NCBI GenBank assembly: GCA_029027985.1
Contig: CP119076.1
Coordinates: 3,594,422 to 3,658,421, forward strand
Length of the DNA: 64,000 nt
Origin: Klebsiella aerogenes
Lineage (GTDB): Bacteria; Pseudomonadota; Gammaproteobacteria; Enterobacterales; Enterobacteriaceae
Direction of reading: 5' to 3'
Positions 41,754 to 51,409 of this stretch are shown piece by piece (positions within the stretch are counted from its first letter, which is position 1; each line of letters opens with the position of its first letter). The notes beneath the pieces are model-generated. The model made no database searches. It saw only the letters and a list, made by a program, of their open reading frames with translations, and was not told the DNA's origin. The position numbers and the translations under genes are program-made.

Positions 41754-43171
41754 TGAGCCAGTCGCTATTTAACCAACCGTTGAACGTGATTAACGTCGGT
41801 ATCGCCATGTTCAGCGACGATTTGAAAAAACAACACACCGCCGTCACCCAGCTCGACTGGACGCCGCCGGGCCAGGGCAATATGCAGGTTGTCGAGGCGC
41901 TGGACCGCATCGCCGACTCAGCGCTGGCGGACAGAATCGCCGCCGCTAACCAGCAGGCGCTGGAGCGTATTATTCAATCTCACCCGGTGCTGATTGGCTT
42001 CGACCAGGCAATCAACGTCGTTCCGGGCATGACGCCGAAAACCATTCTTCACGCCGGTCCGCCGGTTGAATGGAAAAACATGTGCGGCGCAATGAAAGGC
42101 GCAGTCACCGGCGCGCTGGTCTTCGAAGGACTGGCGAAGGATCTGGATGAAGCCGCCGAACTGGCCGCATCCGGCGAAATCACCTTCTCCCCGTGCCACG
42201 AACACGACTGCGTCGGCTCGATGGCGGGCGTAACCTCGGCATCGATGTTCATGCACATCGTCGAGAACAAAACCTACGGCAACATCGCTTATACCAACAT
42301 GAGCGAACAGATGGCCAAGATCCTGCGCATGGGCGCCAACGATCAGAGCGTTATCGATCGCCTGAACTGGATGCGCGATGTGCAGGGCCCCATGCTGCGT
42401 GACGCCATGAAGATCATCGGCGAAATCGATCTGCGCTTAATGCTGGCGCAGGCGCTGCACATGGGCGACGAGTGCCATAACCGCAACAACGCTGGCACCA
42501 CCCTGCTGATTCAGGCACTGACGCCGGGGATCATCCAGGCAGGCTATTCGGTAGAGCAGCAGCGCGAGGTGTTCGAATTCGTCGCCAGCAGCGATTACTT
42601 CTCCGGCCCGACGTGGATGGCGATGTGTAAAGCGGCGATGGACGCAGCCCACGGCATTGAATACAGCACCGTAGTGACCACCATGGCGCGTAACGGTGTC
42701 GAGTTCGGTCTGCGCGTCAGCGGTCTGCCGGGGCAGTGGTTTACCGGGCCGGCCCAGCAGGTTATCGGCCCGATGTTCGCCGGATTTAAACCGGAAGACT
42801 CCGGTCTGGATATCGGCGACAGCGCCATCACCGAAACCTACGGCATCGGCGGTTTCGCCATGGCAACGGCGCCAGCTATCGTCGCGCTGGTTGGCGGAAC
42901 GGTGGAAGAAGCGGTCGATTTCTCACGCCAGATGCGTGAAATCACCCTTGGCGAAAACCCGAACGTGACCATTCCGCTGCTCGGTTTTATGGGGATCCCG
43001 ACCGCTATCGACATCACCCGTGTCGGCGGCAGCGGTATTTTACCGGTGATCAACACCGCTATCGCCCATAAAGACGCCGGGATCGGCATGATCGGCGCCG
43101 GTATCGTCCACCCGCCGTTCGCCTGTTTCGAAAAAGCGATCCTCCGCTGGTGCGAACGTTACGACGTATAA
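41753..43171 (+). CDS. yahG: DUF1116 protein YahG (YlbE/AllG-like subunit)
   Basis: 472 residues, the E. coli YahG length, beginning at the ATG that shares its A with the yahF stop. DUF1116 features: LNVINVGIAMFSDDLKKQHTAVTQLDWTPPG at the start, a conserved FSPCHEHDCVGSMAGVTSASMFMHIVEN near 145 and NRNNAGTTLLIQALTPGI near 242. The related YlbE (AllG) is the second large subunit of oxamate carbamoyltransferase. Together with YahE and YahF it is predicted to move a carbamoyl group between an amide donor and phosphate. Confidence 0.93.
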   Translation: MSQSLFNQPLNVINVGIAMFSDDLKKQHTAVTQLDWTPPGQGNMQVVEALDRIADSALADRIAAANQQALERIIQSHPVLIGFDQAINVVPGMTPKTILHAGPPVEWKNMCGAMKGAVTGALVFEGLAKDLDEAAELAASGEITFSPCHEHDCVGSMAGVTSASMFMHIVENKTYGNIAYTNMSEQMAKILRMGANDQSVIDRLNWMRDVQGPMLRDAMKIIGEIDLRLMLAQALHMGDECHNRNNAGTTLLIQALTPGIIQAGYSVEQQREVFEFVASSDYFSGPTWMAMCKAAMDAAHGIEYSTVVTTMARNGVEFGLRVSGLPGQWFTGPAQQVIGPMFAGFKPEDSGLDIGDSAITETYGIGGFAMATAPAIVALVGGTVEEAVDFSRQMREITLGENPNVTIPLLGFMGIPTAIDITRVGGSGILPVINTAIAHKDAGIGMIGAGIVHPPFACFEKAILRWCERYDV

Positions 43172-43176
43172 CGTGG

Positions 43177-43250
43177 TAGCCCGGGCGAGGCGGTTACGCC
43201 GACCCCGGGAAATCCCCGGCGGCGCGACGCCAGGCCGGGTTCCCACGACA
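43177..43250. repeat. REP-like palindrome between yahG and yahI
   Basis: GCCCGGGCGAGGCGGTTACGCCG...CGCCAGGCCGGG arrangement with a CCCGGG core resembles other intergenic REP units in the window. It is diverged and sits inside the putative operon, so it may modulate the yahG-yahI boundary. Confidence 0.5.
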
Positions 43251-43298
43251 ACCTCACAATAACAATAACCACATCACCTTCTGTATCGGAAGTCAGAT

Positions 43299-44249
43299 AT
43301 GAAAGAACTCATCGTCGTTGCCATTGGCGGCAACAGCATTATTAAAGACAACGCCAGCCAGTCGATCGAACATCAGGCTGAGGCCGTCAAGTCGGTGGCC
43401 AGCACGGTGCTGGAGATGCTGGCATCAGACTATAACGTAGTGCTGACCCACGGCAATGGCCCGCAGGTCGGGCTTGATTTACGCCGTTCCGAGATTGCCC
43501 ACGAGCGTGAGGGCCTGCCGCTGACGCCGCTGGCTAACTGCGTCGCCGATACCCAGGGCGGCATCGGCTACCTGATTCAGCAGGCGCTAAATAACCGCCT
43601 CGCCCAGCGCGGCGAGCAAAAGGCGGTCACCGTCGTCACGCAAGTGGAGGTCGATAAAAACGATCCGGGCTTTACCCACCCGACCAAGCCTATCGGCGCT
43701 TTCTTTAGCGAAAGCCAGCGCGACGAACTGCAGCAGGCGCATCCTGACTGGCGCTTTGTCGAAGATTCCGGCCGCGGCTATCGTCGGGTTGTCGCTTCGC
43801 CGGAGCCGAAGCGCATCGTCGAAGCCGAGGCCATCAAGGCGCTGACCCAGCAAGGGTTTGTGGTGATCGGCGCCGGCGGCGGCGGGATCCCGGTCGTTCG
43901 CAGCCCGCAAGGCGACTACCAGAGTGTGGATGCGGTGATCGATAAAGATCTCTCAACGGCCCTACTGGCCCGCGAAATTCATGCTGATATTCTGGTGATC
44001 ACCACCGGCGTTGAAAAAGTGTGCGTCAATTTCGGCAAGCCTAATCAGCAGGCACTGGATACCGTCGGCATCAGTGAAATGACCCGCTATATGCAGGAAG
44101 GCCACTTCCCGGCGGGCAGCATGCTGCCAAAAATCGTCGCCAGCCTCGCGTTCCTGCAACACGGCGGCAAGCGGGTGATCATCACCACGCCGGAATGTCT
44201 GCCTGCCGCGCTGCGCGGCGAAACGGGAACCCATATTGTGCATGACTAA
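43299..44249 (+). CDS. yahI: Carbamate kinase-like protein YahI
   Basis: 316 residues, equal to E. coli YahI. The amino acid kinase fold of carbamate kinase is clear: VVAIGGNSIIKDN at the start, LTHGNGPQVGLDLRRSE near 47, VVIGAGGGGIPVVR near 188, and SVDAVIDKDLSTALLA near 207. Carbamate kinase turns carbamoyl phosphate and ADP into ATP, CO2 and ammonia. This is the natural energy-yielding last step for the carbamoyl phosphate that YahEFG should release. The active-site Lys in the PTKPIG segment is present. Confidence 0.93.
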   Translation: MKELIVVAIGGNSIIKDNASQSIEHQAEAVKSVASTVLEMLASDYNVVLTHGNGPQVGLDLRRSEIAHEREGLPLTPLANCVADTQGGIGYLIQQALNNRLAQRGEQKAVTVVTQVEVDKNDPGFTHPTKPIGAFFSESQRDELQQAHPDWRFVEDSGRGYRRVVASPEPKRIVEAEAIKALTQQGFVVIGAGGGGIPVVRSPQGDYQSVDAVIDKDLSTALLAREIHADILVITTGVEKVCVNFGKPNQQALDTVGISEMTRYMQEGHFPAGSMLPKIVASLAFLQHGGKRVIITTPECLPAALRGETGTHIVHD

Positions 44250-44280
44250 GCCTGGTTCGCCAGGCGATAAGGAAGAAAGG

Positions 44281-45669
44281 ATGAACAAAGACAATAGCCG
44301 TCGTGAATTTCTAACTCAAAGCGGAAAAATGGTCACCGCCGCCGCCCTGCTGGCAGCGGGCGCGCCTGCGGTGTATGCCGCTGGCAGCCAGCCATCCACC
44401 GCCACCTGTGATAATAAAGGCGCGGTCAACATCGCCGATAAGCATTACTACCTCGATAATGTGCTGCTGGAAAGCGGCTTCGAGTATGAAAACGGCGTGG
44501 TCGTTCATACTCGTACCGAACTGCAAACGCTGGAAATAAAAGACGGCAAAATCATCGCTCTGCGCGGCAATAAGAGCCACCCGGACGCCACGCTGCCGCG
44601 CTACGACGCGGGCGGTAAGCTGATGCTGCCAGCAATGCGCGACATGCATATCCATCTGGATAAAACCTTTTACGGCGGCCCGTGGCGTTCGCTGAACCGT
44701 CCGGCAGGCACCACGATTCAGGATATGATCAAGCTCGAGCAAAAACTGTTGCCGGAGCTACAGCCATACACCCAGGCGCATGCTGAGAAGCTTATCGATC
44801 TGATTCAATCCAAAGGCTCCAGCATCGCCCGCAGCCACTGTAATATCGAACCGGTATCCGGGCTAAAAAACCTCGAAAACCTGCAAGAAGTGCTAGCGCG
44901 GCGTAAACCGGGATTCGATTGCGAAATCGTCGCCTTCCCGCAGCACGGGTTGCTGCTGTCGAAATCGGAATCGCTGGTACGCGAAGCCATGCAGGCTGGC
45001 GCGCACTACGTGGGCGGTCTCGATCCGACCAACGTCGATGGCGCGATGGAAAAGTCGCTCGATACCATGTTCCAGATTGCGCTGGATTACAATAAAGGGG
45101 TCGATATTCACCTCCATGAAACCAGCCCGGCGGGCGTGGCGGCGGTGAACTATATGGTGGAAACCGTGGAAAAGACGCCGGAGCTGAAAGGTAAGCTGAC
45201 CATCAGCCACGCCTTCGCGCTGGCGACCATGAATGAGCAGCAGGTTGACGCGATCGCCACCCGCATGGCGGCGCAGCAAATTACCATCGCCTCTACCGTG
45301 CCAATCGGCACCTTGCACATGCCGCTGCAGCAATTGCGTGAAAAGGGGGTCTTCTTAATGACCGGCACCGATAGCGTGATTGACCACTGGTCGCCGTACG
45401 GCCTTGGCGACATGCTGGAAAAAGCCAATCTCTACGCCCAGCTGTACATCCGCCCGAATGAGCAGACCCTGTCGCGCTCGCTGGCGATCGCTACCGGCGA
45501 CGTGCTGCCGCTGAATGATAAAGGCGAGCGAGTCTGGCCGAAGGCGCAAGATGACGCCAGCTTTGTGCTGGTCGATGCCTCCTGCTCCGCCGAAGCCGTG
45601 GCGCGGATCTCCCCACGTACCGCTACCTTCCATAAAGGCAACATGGTCTGGGGCAGCGTCGGCGCGTAA
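44281..45669 (+). CDS. yahJ: Tat-exported metal-dependent amidohydrolase/deaminase YahJ
   Basis: 462 residues from ATG 44281, with GGAAGAAAGG upstream. The N-terminus SRREFLTQSGKMVTAAALLAA is a twin-arginine signal, so a folded enzyme is probably exported to the periplasm. The amidohydrolase metal site is visible: DMHIHLDKTFYGGPW (HxH), SHCNIEP, DIHLHETSP, SHAF and TGTDSVIDHW with the late Asp. It resembles cytosine-deaminase-type hydrolases. It closes the yahD-J unit and could perform the first, external step of the pathway. Two Cys residues lie in the mature part near the N- and C-termini. Confidence 0.92.
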   Translation: MNKDNSRREFLTQSGKMVTAAALLAAGAPAVYAAGSQPSTATCDNKGAVNIADKHYYLDNVLLESGFEYENGVVVHTRTELQTLEIKDGKIIALRGNKSHPDATLPRYDAGGKLMLPAMRDMHIHLDKTFYGGPWRSLNRPAGTTIQDMIKLEQKLLPELQPYTQAHAEKLIDLIQSKGSSIARSHCNIEPVSGLKNLENLQEVLARRKPGFDCEIVAFPQHGLLLSKSESLVREAMQAGAHYVGGLDPTNVDGAMEKSLDTMFQIALDYNKGVDIHLHETSPAGVAAVNYMVETVEKTPELKGKLTISHAFALATMNEQQVDAIATRMAAQQITIASTVPIGTLHMPLQQLREKGVFLMTGTDSVIDHWSPYGLGDMLEKANLYAQLYIRPNEQTLSRSLAIATGDVLPLNDKGERVWPKAQDDASFVLVDASCSAEAVARISPRTATFHKGNMVWGSVGA

Positions 45670-45714
45670 ACCGGCGCTTTCGCCCGTCGGCGCAGCGCTT
45701 GCGGGGGTTTTGTC

Positions 45715-45797
45715 GGTCGAGTAAGCGTAGCGCCACCCGAAAAAATAACGGCACAACCGGAATTTTCCCTGCTCGCCCTGCGCTTAGCAGGGCTACC
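45715..45797 (-). repeat. Inverted single copy of the 110-bp composite repeat
   Basis: GCGCCACCCGA...AATAACGGCACAACCGGAAT followed by TTTCCCTGCTCG and CTGCGCTTAGCAGGGCTAC is the reverse complement of one array unit at 28.4-29.35 kb, slightly diverged. Confidence 0.8.
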
Positions 45798-45814
45798 CCT
45801 CCTGTACTGACCGA

Positions 45815-45841
45815 TGCAAAAAACCCCGGCAAGCCGGGGTT
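45815..45841 (-). terminator. Terminator of lysU
   Basis: Perfect 9-base stem AACCCCGGC / GCCGGGGTT at 45822-45841; on the minus strand it is followed by TTTTTTGC. It lies 20 bases from the lysU stop. Confidence 0.9.
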
Positions 45842-45861
45842 ATGCATTTGACGAATCGCGG

Positions 45862-47379
45862 TTATTTCTGCGGGCGCATGGCCGGGAACAGGATCACATC
45901 GCGGATGGTGTGGCTGTTGGTGAACAGCATCACCATCCGGTCGATACCGATGCCCAGACCGGCGGTCGGCGGCAGGCCGTACTCCAGCGCGGTCACGTAG
46001 TCTTCGTCGTAGAACATCGCTTCGTCATCACCCGCCGCTTTGGCATTGACCTGATCCTGGAAGCGCTGCGCCTGGTCTTCCGCATCGTTCAGCTCGCTGA
46101 AACCGTTACCGATTTCGCGGCCGCCGATAAAGAATTCGAAACGGTCGGTGATGTCCGGATTCAGATCATTGCGGCGCGCCAGCGGTGAAACTTCTGCCGG
46201 ATATTCGGTGATGAAGGTCGGCTGAATCAGATGCGCTTCCGCCACTTCGTCGAAGATTTCAGTGACGATACGTCCCAGCCCCCAGCTTTTCTCCACCTGA
46301 ATACCGAGAGATTCCGCCAGCGCTTTCGCTGCATCAAAGTTATCCAGATCCGCCATGCTGGTTTCCGGGCGGTGTTTCTTGATGGCTTCGCGCATGGTCA
46401 GTTTTTCAAACGGCTTACCGAAGTCAAACATCTGGTCGCCATACGGCACTTCGGTTTTGCCCAGCACCGTCTGCGCCAGCGTGCGGAACAGCGACTCGGT
46501 CAGTTCGATCAGGTCTTTGTAATCCGCATACGCCATGTACAGTTCCATCATGGTGAACTCTGGGTTATGGCGTACAGAGATCCCTTCGTTACGGAAGTTG
46601 CGGTTGATTTCAAACACCCGTTCAAAACCGCCGACCACCAGACGTTTCAGATACAGTTCCGGCGCGATACGCAGGTACATATCCAGATCCAGCGCATTGT
46701 GATGGGTGATGAACGGACGCGCGGAAGCGCCGCCCGGGATCACCTGCATCATCGGGGTTTCGACTTCCATAAAACCGCGGGCGACCATGAACTGACGCAT
46801 CGTCGCCAGGATCTGCGAGCGGATACGGAAAGTATGGCGCGACTCTTCGTTGGCGATCAGATCCAGATAGCGCTGACGATAGCGGACTTCCTGATCCTGC
46901 AGGCCGTGGAATTTATCCGGCAGCGGTCGCAGAGCTTTGGTCAGCAGACGCAGCTCACTGCAGTGAATAGACAGTTCGCCGGTTTGCGTTTTGAACAACT
47001 TACCGCGGGCGGCGATGATGTCGCCGAGATCCCATTTTTTAAACTGTTCGTTGTAGACGCCTTCCGGCAGATCGTCACGCGCGACGTACAGCTGAATACG
47101 GCCGCCGACGTCCTGGAGGGTGACGAAGGAGGCTTTACCCATGATACGGCGGGTCATCATACGGCCAGCAACAGAGACTTCAACGTTCAAGGAAGCGAGT
47201 TCATCGTTATCCTTCGCATCAAATTCAGCGTGCAATTGGTCAGAGGTATGATCGCGACGGAAATCGTTCGGGAAGGCGACGCCTTGCTCACGCAGCGCAG
47301 CCAATTTTTCGCGACGAGTTTTCAGTTCATTATTAAGGTCAATTGCCTCATCGGCACCTTGTGCTTGTTGTTCAGACAT
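45862..47379 (-). CDS. lysU: Lysyl-tRNA synthetase, class II (LysU position)
   Basis: 505 residues, matching E. coli LysU/LysS. The N-terminal OB-fold anticodon-binding domain (about 65-150) precedes the class II catalytic core: motif 1 around [26 protein letters not shown], motif 2 [11 protein letters not shown]...HNPEFTMME, motif 3 [13 protein letters not shown]. It charges tRNA-Lys and can make diadenosine tetraphosphate. I call it lysU rather than lysS because it lies next to dtpC and cadABC as in E. coli, but sequence alone does not separate the two paralogues. The start follows GAGGAA. Confidence 0.9.
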   Translation of the reverse strand: MSEQQAQGADEAIDLNNELKTRREKLAALREQGVAFPNDFRRDHTSDQLHAEFDAKDNDELASLNVEVSVAGRMMTRRIMGKASFVTLQDVGGRIQLYVARDDLPEGVYNEQFKKWDLGDIIAARGKLFKTQTGELSIHCSELRLLTKALRPLPDKFHGLQDQEVRYRQRYLDLIANEESRHTFRIRSQILATMRQFMVARGFMEVETPMMQVIPGGASARPFITHHNALDLDMYLRIAPELYLKRLVVGGFERVFEINRNFRNEGISVRHNPEFTMMELYMAYADYKDLIELTESLFRTLAQTVLGKTEVPYGDQMFDFGKPFEKLTMREAIKKHRPETSMADLDNFDAAKALAESLGIQVEKSWGLGRIVTEIFDEVAEAHLIQPTFITEYPAEVSPLARRNDLNPDITDRFEFFIGGREIGNGFSELNDAEDQAQRFQDQVNAKAAGDDEAMFYDEDYVTALEYGLPPTAGLGIGIDRMVMLFTNSHTIRDVILFPAMRPQK

Positions 47380-47601
47380 GTTGGTTCCTCATAACCCTGC
47401 TTTCAAACTAGCTTCGATAAATTGAACCAGGTCACCATTCAGCGCGGCCTGTCTCTGGCATTACGCCAGAACACAATCTTAACGACCCTGGGTTCACCTC
47501 AAGCTGATCTCACTCAGCTATGGCCTAACTAACGGTATTTTTTATCGTTGGCTTCCGCGCCTGCCAGACTATCTCCCTCCTGTTCATTTAGCGCTGTTGA
47601 T

Positions 47602-49119
47602 TTATTGCCCCCCGGCTCGCGGCGTAAACGCCTTAGCCGGACTACCAGGTGACACGAGTTTGTCACCCTGAGCAGCCGTACGGCGTTTGCCAACGCTGCA
47701 GCTGGCCACCAGCGCCAGCAGCACGATGACCGCTACGCAGCCGAGGGTCCACTCGCCCATCTGCGAGAAGAAATGTTGATAAGCGGCGATCGCCGTCTCG
47801 CTGATTTGCGATTCAGTGGTTTGCTGTGCGACCACGCCCGCCAGCCAGTTGGCGACAGCGCCAGTGGCCAGCATATAAATGCCGGTCAATACCCCGGTGA
47901 CGCCGGGCATGTTCAGGCGGGTGATCTGCGCCATCGCCACCGGATCGATAAACAGTTCGGCAAAGCCCATCATCGCTAATCCGGCGATCATCATGCCCAT
48001 CGACGCCTGACCATCCACTGCGCCATGGCGGGCATTGAGAGCCAGCAACATAAATCCGCCCCCCATCAGCAGCAGACCAAAGGCAAATTTCAGCCATGTT
48101 TTCAACACCGAACGGGTACGCCCCTCCGGGCGGATCAACCACGCCAGCACAACGCCCGCCGCCATCACCGCCACCGCGTTAACCGACTGGAACAGCGCGG
48201 TCGGCACTTCAATATTCAGCAGGCGACGATTCACAAAGTGATCGATAAACAGGCTAATTGAGCTACCGCCCTGCTGCGCCAGCACCCAGAACAACGTGCC
48301 GGTTAGCATCAGCAGGACGATTTGCCATAACGCGCGGCGGTGCTGCGGCGATTTGATCATGATCCGCGCCACCATTTGCGCGGCGAACAGGCAAACGATC
48401 GCCAGCAGATAACCGGCCCCGTTGTGTTCTAACAGCAGCGTGAAGAACACCGGCGCCAGGCACAGCATGACCACCAGCCAACCCCAGGTCGGCAGCGCAA
48501 ATGTCACCGCGCGCAGCGCCTGTTTATCGACACCGCGGGTGCCGCGGAAGTAACGGCTGCCGCTTAAGAAGATCATCAAGCCGATGAACATACCAATCCC
48601 CGCCAGCGCGAAGCCGATATGCCAGCCGTACCACTGCGCCGCCAAACCGCAGGCGATAGGCGCGGCGATCGAGCCGACGTTGCCGGCGGCATACAGCAGC
48701 GAGAAGCCGCCGTCGCGACGGTGATCGTCAATGGCGTACAGTTCGCCGAGCAGGCAGCTAATGTTGGATTTGAACAAGCCATAGCCGCAAATAATGATCG
48801 CCAACGCCAGATAGAGGCTCCAGATGGAATCCGATTCGACGCCCAGCACCACATGGCCGAGGGTCATCAACAGCGCCCCGGCAATCACCGCCGTGCGGTT
48901 GCCGAGCAGGCGGTCGGCAAGCCAGCCGCCGAGAATAGGGGTAACGTAAACCAGGGATGCGTAAGCGCTGAACAGACTGATGGCGTGGCTGTCGTCAAAG
49001 CCAAGTTGATGGGTGAGATAGAGGATGAGTAAGGCGCGCATGCCGTAAAAGCTGAAGTACTCCCAGATCTGGATCGCCACGATGTAGTAAATCGCGCGCG
49101 GCTGTGAGGGTGTTTTCAT
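47602..49119 (-). CDS. dtpC: Di/tripeptide:H+ symporter DtpC
   Basis: 505 residues from ATG 49119, about 20 longer than E. coli DtpC. POT/PTR features: IQIWEYFSFYGMRALLILYL (ExxER-type region here EYFSF), GGWLADRLLGNRTAVIAG, FSLLYAAGNVGSIAAP and about 14 hydrophobic segments. Transport of small peptides, including lysine-containing ones, feeds the cad system beside it. The extra C-terminal tail (KLVSPGSPAKAFTPRAGGQ) is encoded by a REP-like palindrome at 47609-47644, so the stop codon has probably been displaced by the repeat. It lies downstream of the cadA terminator. Confidence 0.9.
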   Translation of the reverse strand: MKTPSQPRAIYYIVAIQIWEYFSFYGMRALLILYLTHQLGFDDSHAISLFSAYASLVYVTPILGGWLADRLLGNRTAVIAGALLMTLGHVVLGVESDSIWSLYLALAIIICGYGLFKSNISCLLGELYAIDDHRRDGGFSLLYAAGNVGSIAAPIACGLAAQWYGWHIGFALAGIGMFIGLMIFLSGSRYFRGTRGVDKQALRAVTFALPTWGWLVVMLCLAPVFFTLLLEHNGAGYLLAIVCLFAAQMVARIMIKSPQHRRALWQIVLLMLTGTLFWVLAQQGGSSISLFIDHFVNRRLLNIEVPTALFQSVNAVAVMAAGVVLAWLIRPEGRTRSVLKTWLKFAFGLLLMGGGFMLLALNARHGAVDGQASMGMMIAGLAMMGFAELFIDPVAMAQITRLNMPGVTGVLTGIYMLATGAVANWLAGVVAQQTTESQISETAIAAYQHFFSQMGEWTLGCVAVIVLLALVASCSVGKRRTAAQGDKLVSPGSPAKAFTPRAGGQ

Positions 49120-49138
49120 AGGTTCTCCTTGCAGCGTG

Positions 49139-49168
49139 AAAAAAGGGAAGTGGCAAGCCACTTCCCTT
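49139..49168 (-). terminator. Terminator of cadBA
   Basis: Perfect 12-base stem AAGGGAAGTGGC / GCCACTTCCCTT with an AA loop at 49143-49168; minus strand continues TTTTTTCACGC. It lies 12 bases after the cadA stop and before dtpC. Confidence 0.9.
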
Positions 49169-49179
49169 GTGTGCGTCTA

Positions 49180-51327
49180 TTACTTGTTGTTTTCTTCTTT
49201 CAGCACTTTAACGGTGTAACGACCATCCGCCTGACGATACGCCCCGTGGATATCGGTTTCGAAGCCCGGATAGTGAGCGCCGATTTCGCACAGCATCTGC
49301 AGGAATTCCAGCACCGGTCGGCTTTCTTCGGTGATCATTTCACCAGGCATCACCAGCGGTACTCCCGGAGGATACGGCAGGATCATGTTGGCGTTGACGC
49401 GGCCGACCATCTCTTCGAGGTAAACCTCTTCAGTCTGGCCGTGCAGCTCTTTCTGGAACGCGGCATATGGCGTGATCACCATCGACGGCAGCACTTCGAA
49501 TGCGCGGAACATCAGGTCCGGCAGGTTGTGATGCTCAACCAGTTTGTGAATGTTCTGCGCCAGTTCCTGAACACGCATGTTTTCATAGAATTCAGGATCT
49601 TCACGGTACAGCGACGGCAGCATGTTTTTCACCCGCAGGTTCAGGTCGAACGCGCGTTTGAAGTCGGTCAGCGCACGCAGCAGGCTCAGCGCTTTCGTTT
49701 TATCGATACCGATACTGAACAGGAATAGCAGGTTATAAGGACCGGTTTTCTCCACCACGATGCCGTGTTCGTCGAGATATTTCGCTACAATACTCGCCGG
49801 AATACCGAACTCATCCATGGTGCCGTCTTTCTTCATCCCCGGTGTCAGCAGCGTGACTTTGATCGGGTCGAGGTACATGTGTTCGTTATCGATGTTTTTG
49901 AAACCGTGCCATGCGCTATCAGAACGCAGCGGCCAGCATTCAGGGCCATCGATATGTTCCGGCTGCCAGACGTCGAAGAACCAGCCTTCAGACTCGCCTT
50001 TCAGACGTTTAAGCTCTTTACGGAACTTGATAGAGCGTTCGATAGAACCGTCGATCAAACGCTTACCGGCGTTACCACGCATCATCGCTGCGGCGGTTTC
50101 TGTGGAAGCCACAATACCGTAGTGCGGAGAGGTGGTAGTATGCATCATGTAGGCTTCGTTGAAGGTTTCTTCGTTAACGTCGCCTTTTACGTGGATCATC
50201 GAAGCCTGAGAGAACGCCGCCAGCAGTTTGTGCGTGGACTGGGTTTCATAAATCACTTTCCCTTCAACGCGGCCGCCGCTCATCCCGCATTTGCCTTCAT
50301 AGATCGGAGAGAAGTTGGTGTAAGGCACCCAGGCAGAGTCAAAGTGGATGGATTTCACATCCAGGTTTTTCTTGATGAAATCAGTGTTATACAGCAGACC
50401 ATCATAGGTTGAGTTGGTGATAACCGCGTGTACCGGCCAGGTCGCGTTCGGCGTTTCTTTTACACGCTTAGCGATAGTCGCATGCTGGAATTCGCTCTGC
50501 GGGATACCGCCAAGGATGCCGTAGGCGTTGCGGGTCGGACGGAAGTAGATCGGCGTAATGTCGCTCATCATCATCAGGTGAGTCAGCGATTTGTGACAGT
50601 TACGGTCAATCAGCACCGTGCTGCCGGCAGGCGCGGAGTACATACCGACGATTTTGTTGGCGGTAGACGTACCGTTGGTCACCATGTAGCTACGTTCAGC
50701 ATTGAATACGCGGGCAATGTACTCTTCCGCTTCTTTGTGCGGGCCGCTGTGATCAAGCAAAGAACCCAATTCAGAAACCGAAATGGAGATATCGGACTTC
50801 ATGGTGTTGGGGCCAAAGAAATCATAGAAGATGCTACCTACCGGGCTTTTCTGGAAGGCGGTACCGCCCATGTGGCCTGGAGTACAGAAAGTATATTTAC
50901 CTTCACGCACATATTTGAACAGCGCTTTGGTCAGCGGCGGCAGAATAGTGTCGATGTATTCATCGGTATTCTGTTTGATTTTGTTCGCGATATCTTCCGC
51001 GGCGCCCAGCGCATATTCGAAGAAACGTACCTGCATACGCAGATCGTTCAGGCTAACGTCCAGCGTCGAGTAAGTGTTAGCAAAAGCGTACAGCGGCATG
51101 TACTCGTTCATTTTGCTGATTTCTTCGCACAGTTCGAGATTGTATTTATCCCAGTCGAAGATAACGCCGCACAGACGAGAGTTGTTTTCGATCAGTTTTA
51201 ATAAGTCGTCACGGTCGTTCGGGTAGACAATGCGGAAGTCCAGGCGTTCGAGAGCACGATGCAGTTCACGGATGGGTTCTTCTTTGAAGTAAACCCCCAT
51301 GTGATTCATGATTGCAATAACGTTCAT
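49180..51327 (-). CDS. cadA: Inducible lysine decarboxylase CadA
   Basis: 715 residues from ATG 51327 (GGAGA upstream), the E. coli length. It turns lysine and a proton into cadaverine and CO2, raising internal pH under acid stress. The N-terminal wing domain (1-130) precedes the PLP domain with GTSTANKIVGMYSAP, DRNCHKSLTH and the PLP lysine in TQSTHKLLAAFSQ (about 367). The C-terminal domain ends YTVKVLKEENNK. Residues binding ppGpp at the decamer interface should lie in the N-terminal half, but I did not check them. It is cotranscribed with cadB, 82 bases upstream. Confidence 0.97.
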   Translation of the reverse strand: MNVIAIMNHMGVYFKEEPIRELHRALERLDFRIVYPNDRDDLLKLIENNSRLCGVIFDWDKYNLELCEEISKMNEYMPLYAFANTYSTLDVSLNDLRMQVRFFEYALGAAEDIANKIKQNTDEYIDTILPPLTKALFKYVREGKYTFCTPGHMGGTAFQKSPVGSIFYDFFGPNTMKSDISISVSELGSLLDHSGPHKEAEEYIARVFNAERSYMVTNGTSTANKIVGMYSAPAGSTVLIDRNCHKSLTHLMMMSDITPIYFRPTRNAYGILGGIPQSEFQHATIAKRVKETPNATWPVHAVITNSTYDGLLYNTDFIKKNLDVKSIHFDSAWVPYTNFSPIYEGKCGMSGGRVEGKVIYETQSTHKLLAAFSQASMIHVKGDVNEETFNEAYMMHTTTSPHYGIVASTETAAAMMRGNAGKRLIDGSIERSIKFRKELKRLKGESEGWFFDVWQPEHIDGPECWPLRSDSAWHGFKNIDNEHMYLDPIKVTLLTPGMKKDGTMDEFGIPASIVAKYLDEHGIVVEKTGPYNLLFLFSIGIDKTKALSLLRALTDFKRAFDLNLRVKNMLPSLYREDPEFYENMRVQELAQNIHKLVEHHNLPDLMFRAFEVLPSMVITPYAAFQKELHGQTEEVYLEEMVGRVNANMILPYPPGVPLVMPGEMITEESRPVLEFLQMLCEIGAHYPGFETDIHGAYRQADGRYTVKVLKEENNK

Positions 51328-51409
51328 AGTCAAATCTCCAGATGTAGAAAGCCCCTCCCGTCGCGATATGACAGGTGATGGAAGGAGCCTCAGGAAAAAG
51401 GGTTACGGA

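Noticed and set aside
46231-47394. 387-codon open frame opposite lysU
   Set aside because: Antisense to a strongly conserved synthetase; no family features. Shadow frame.
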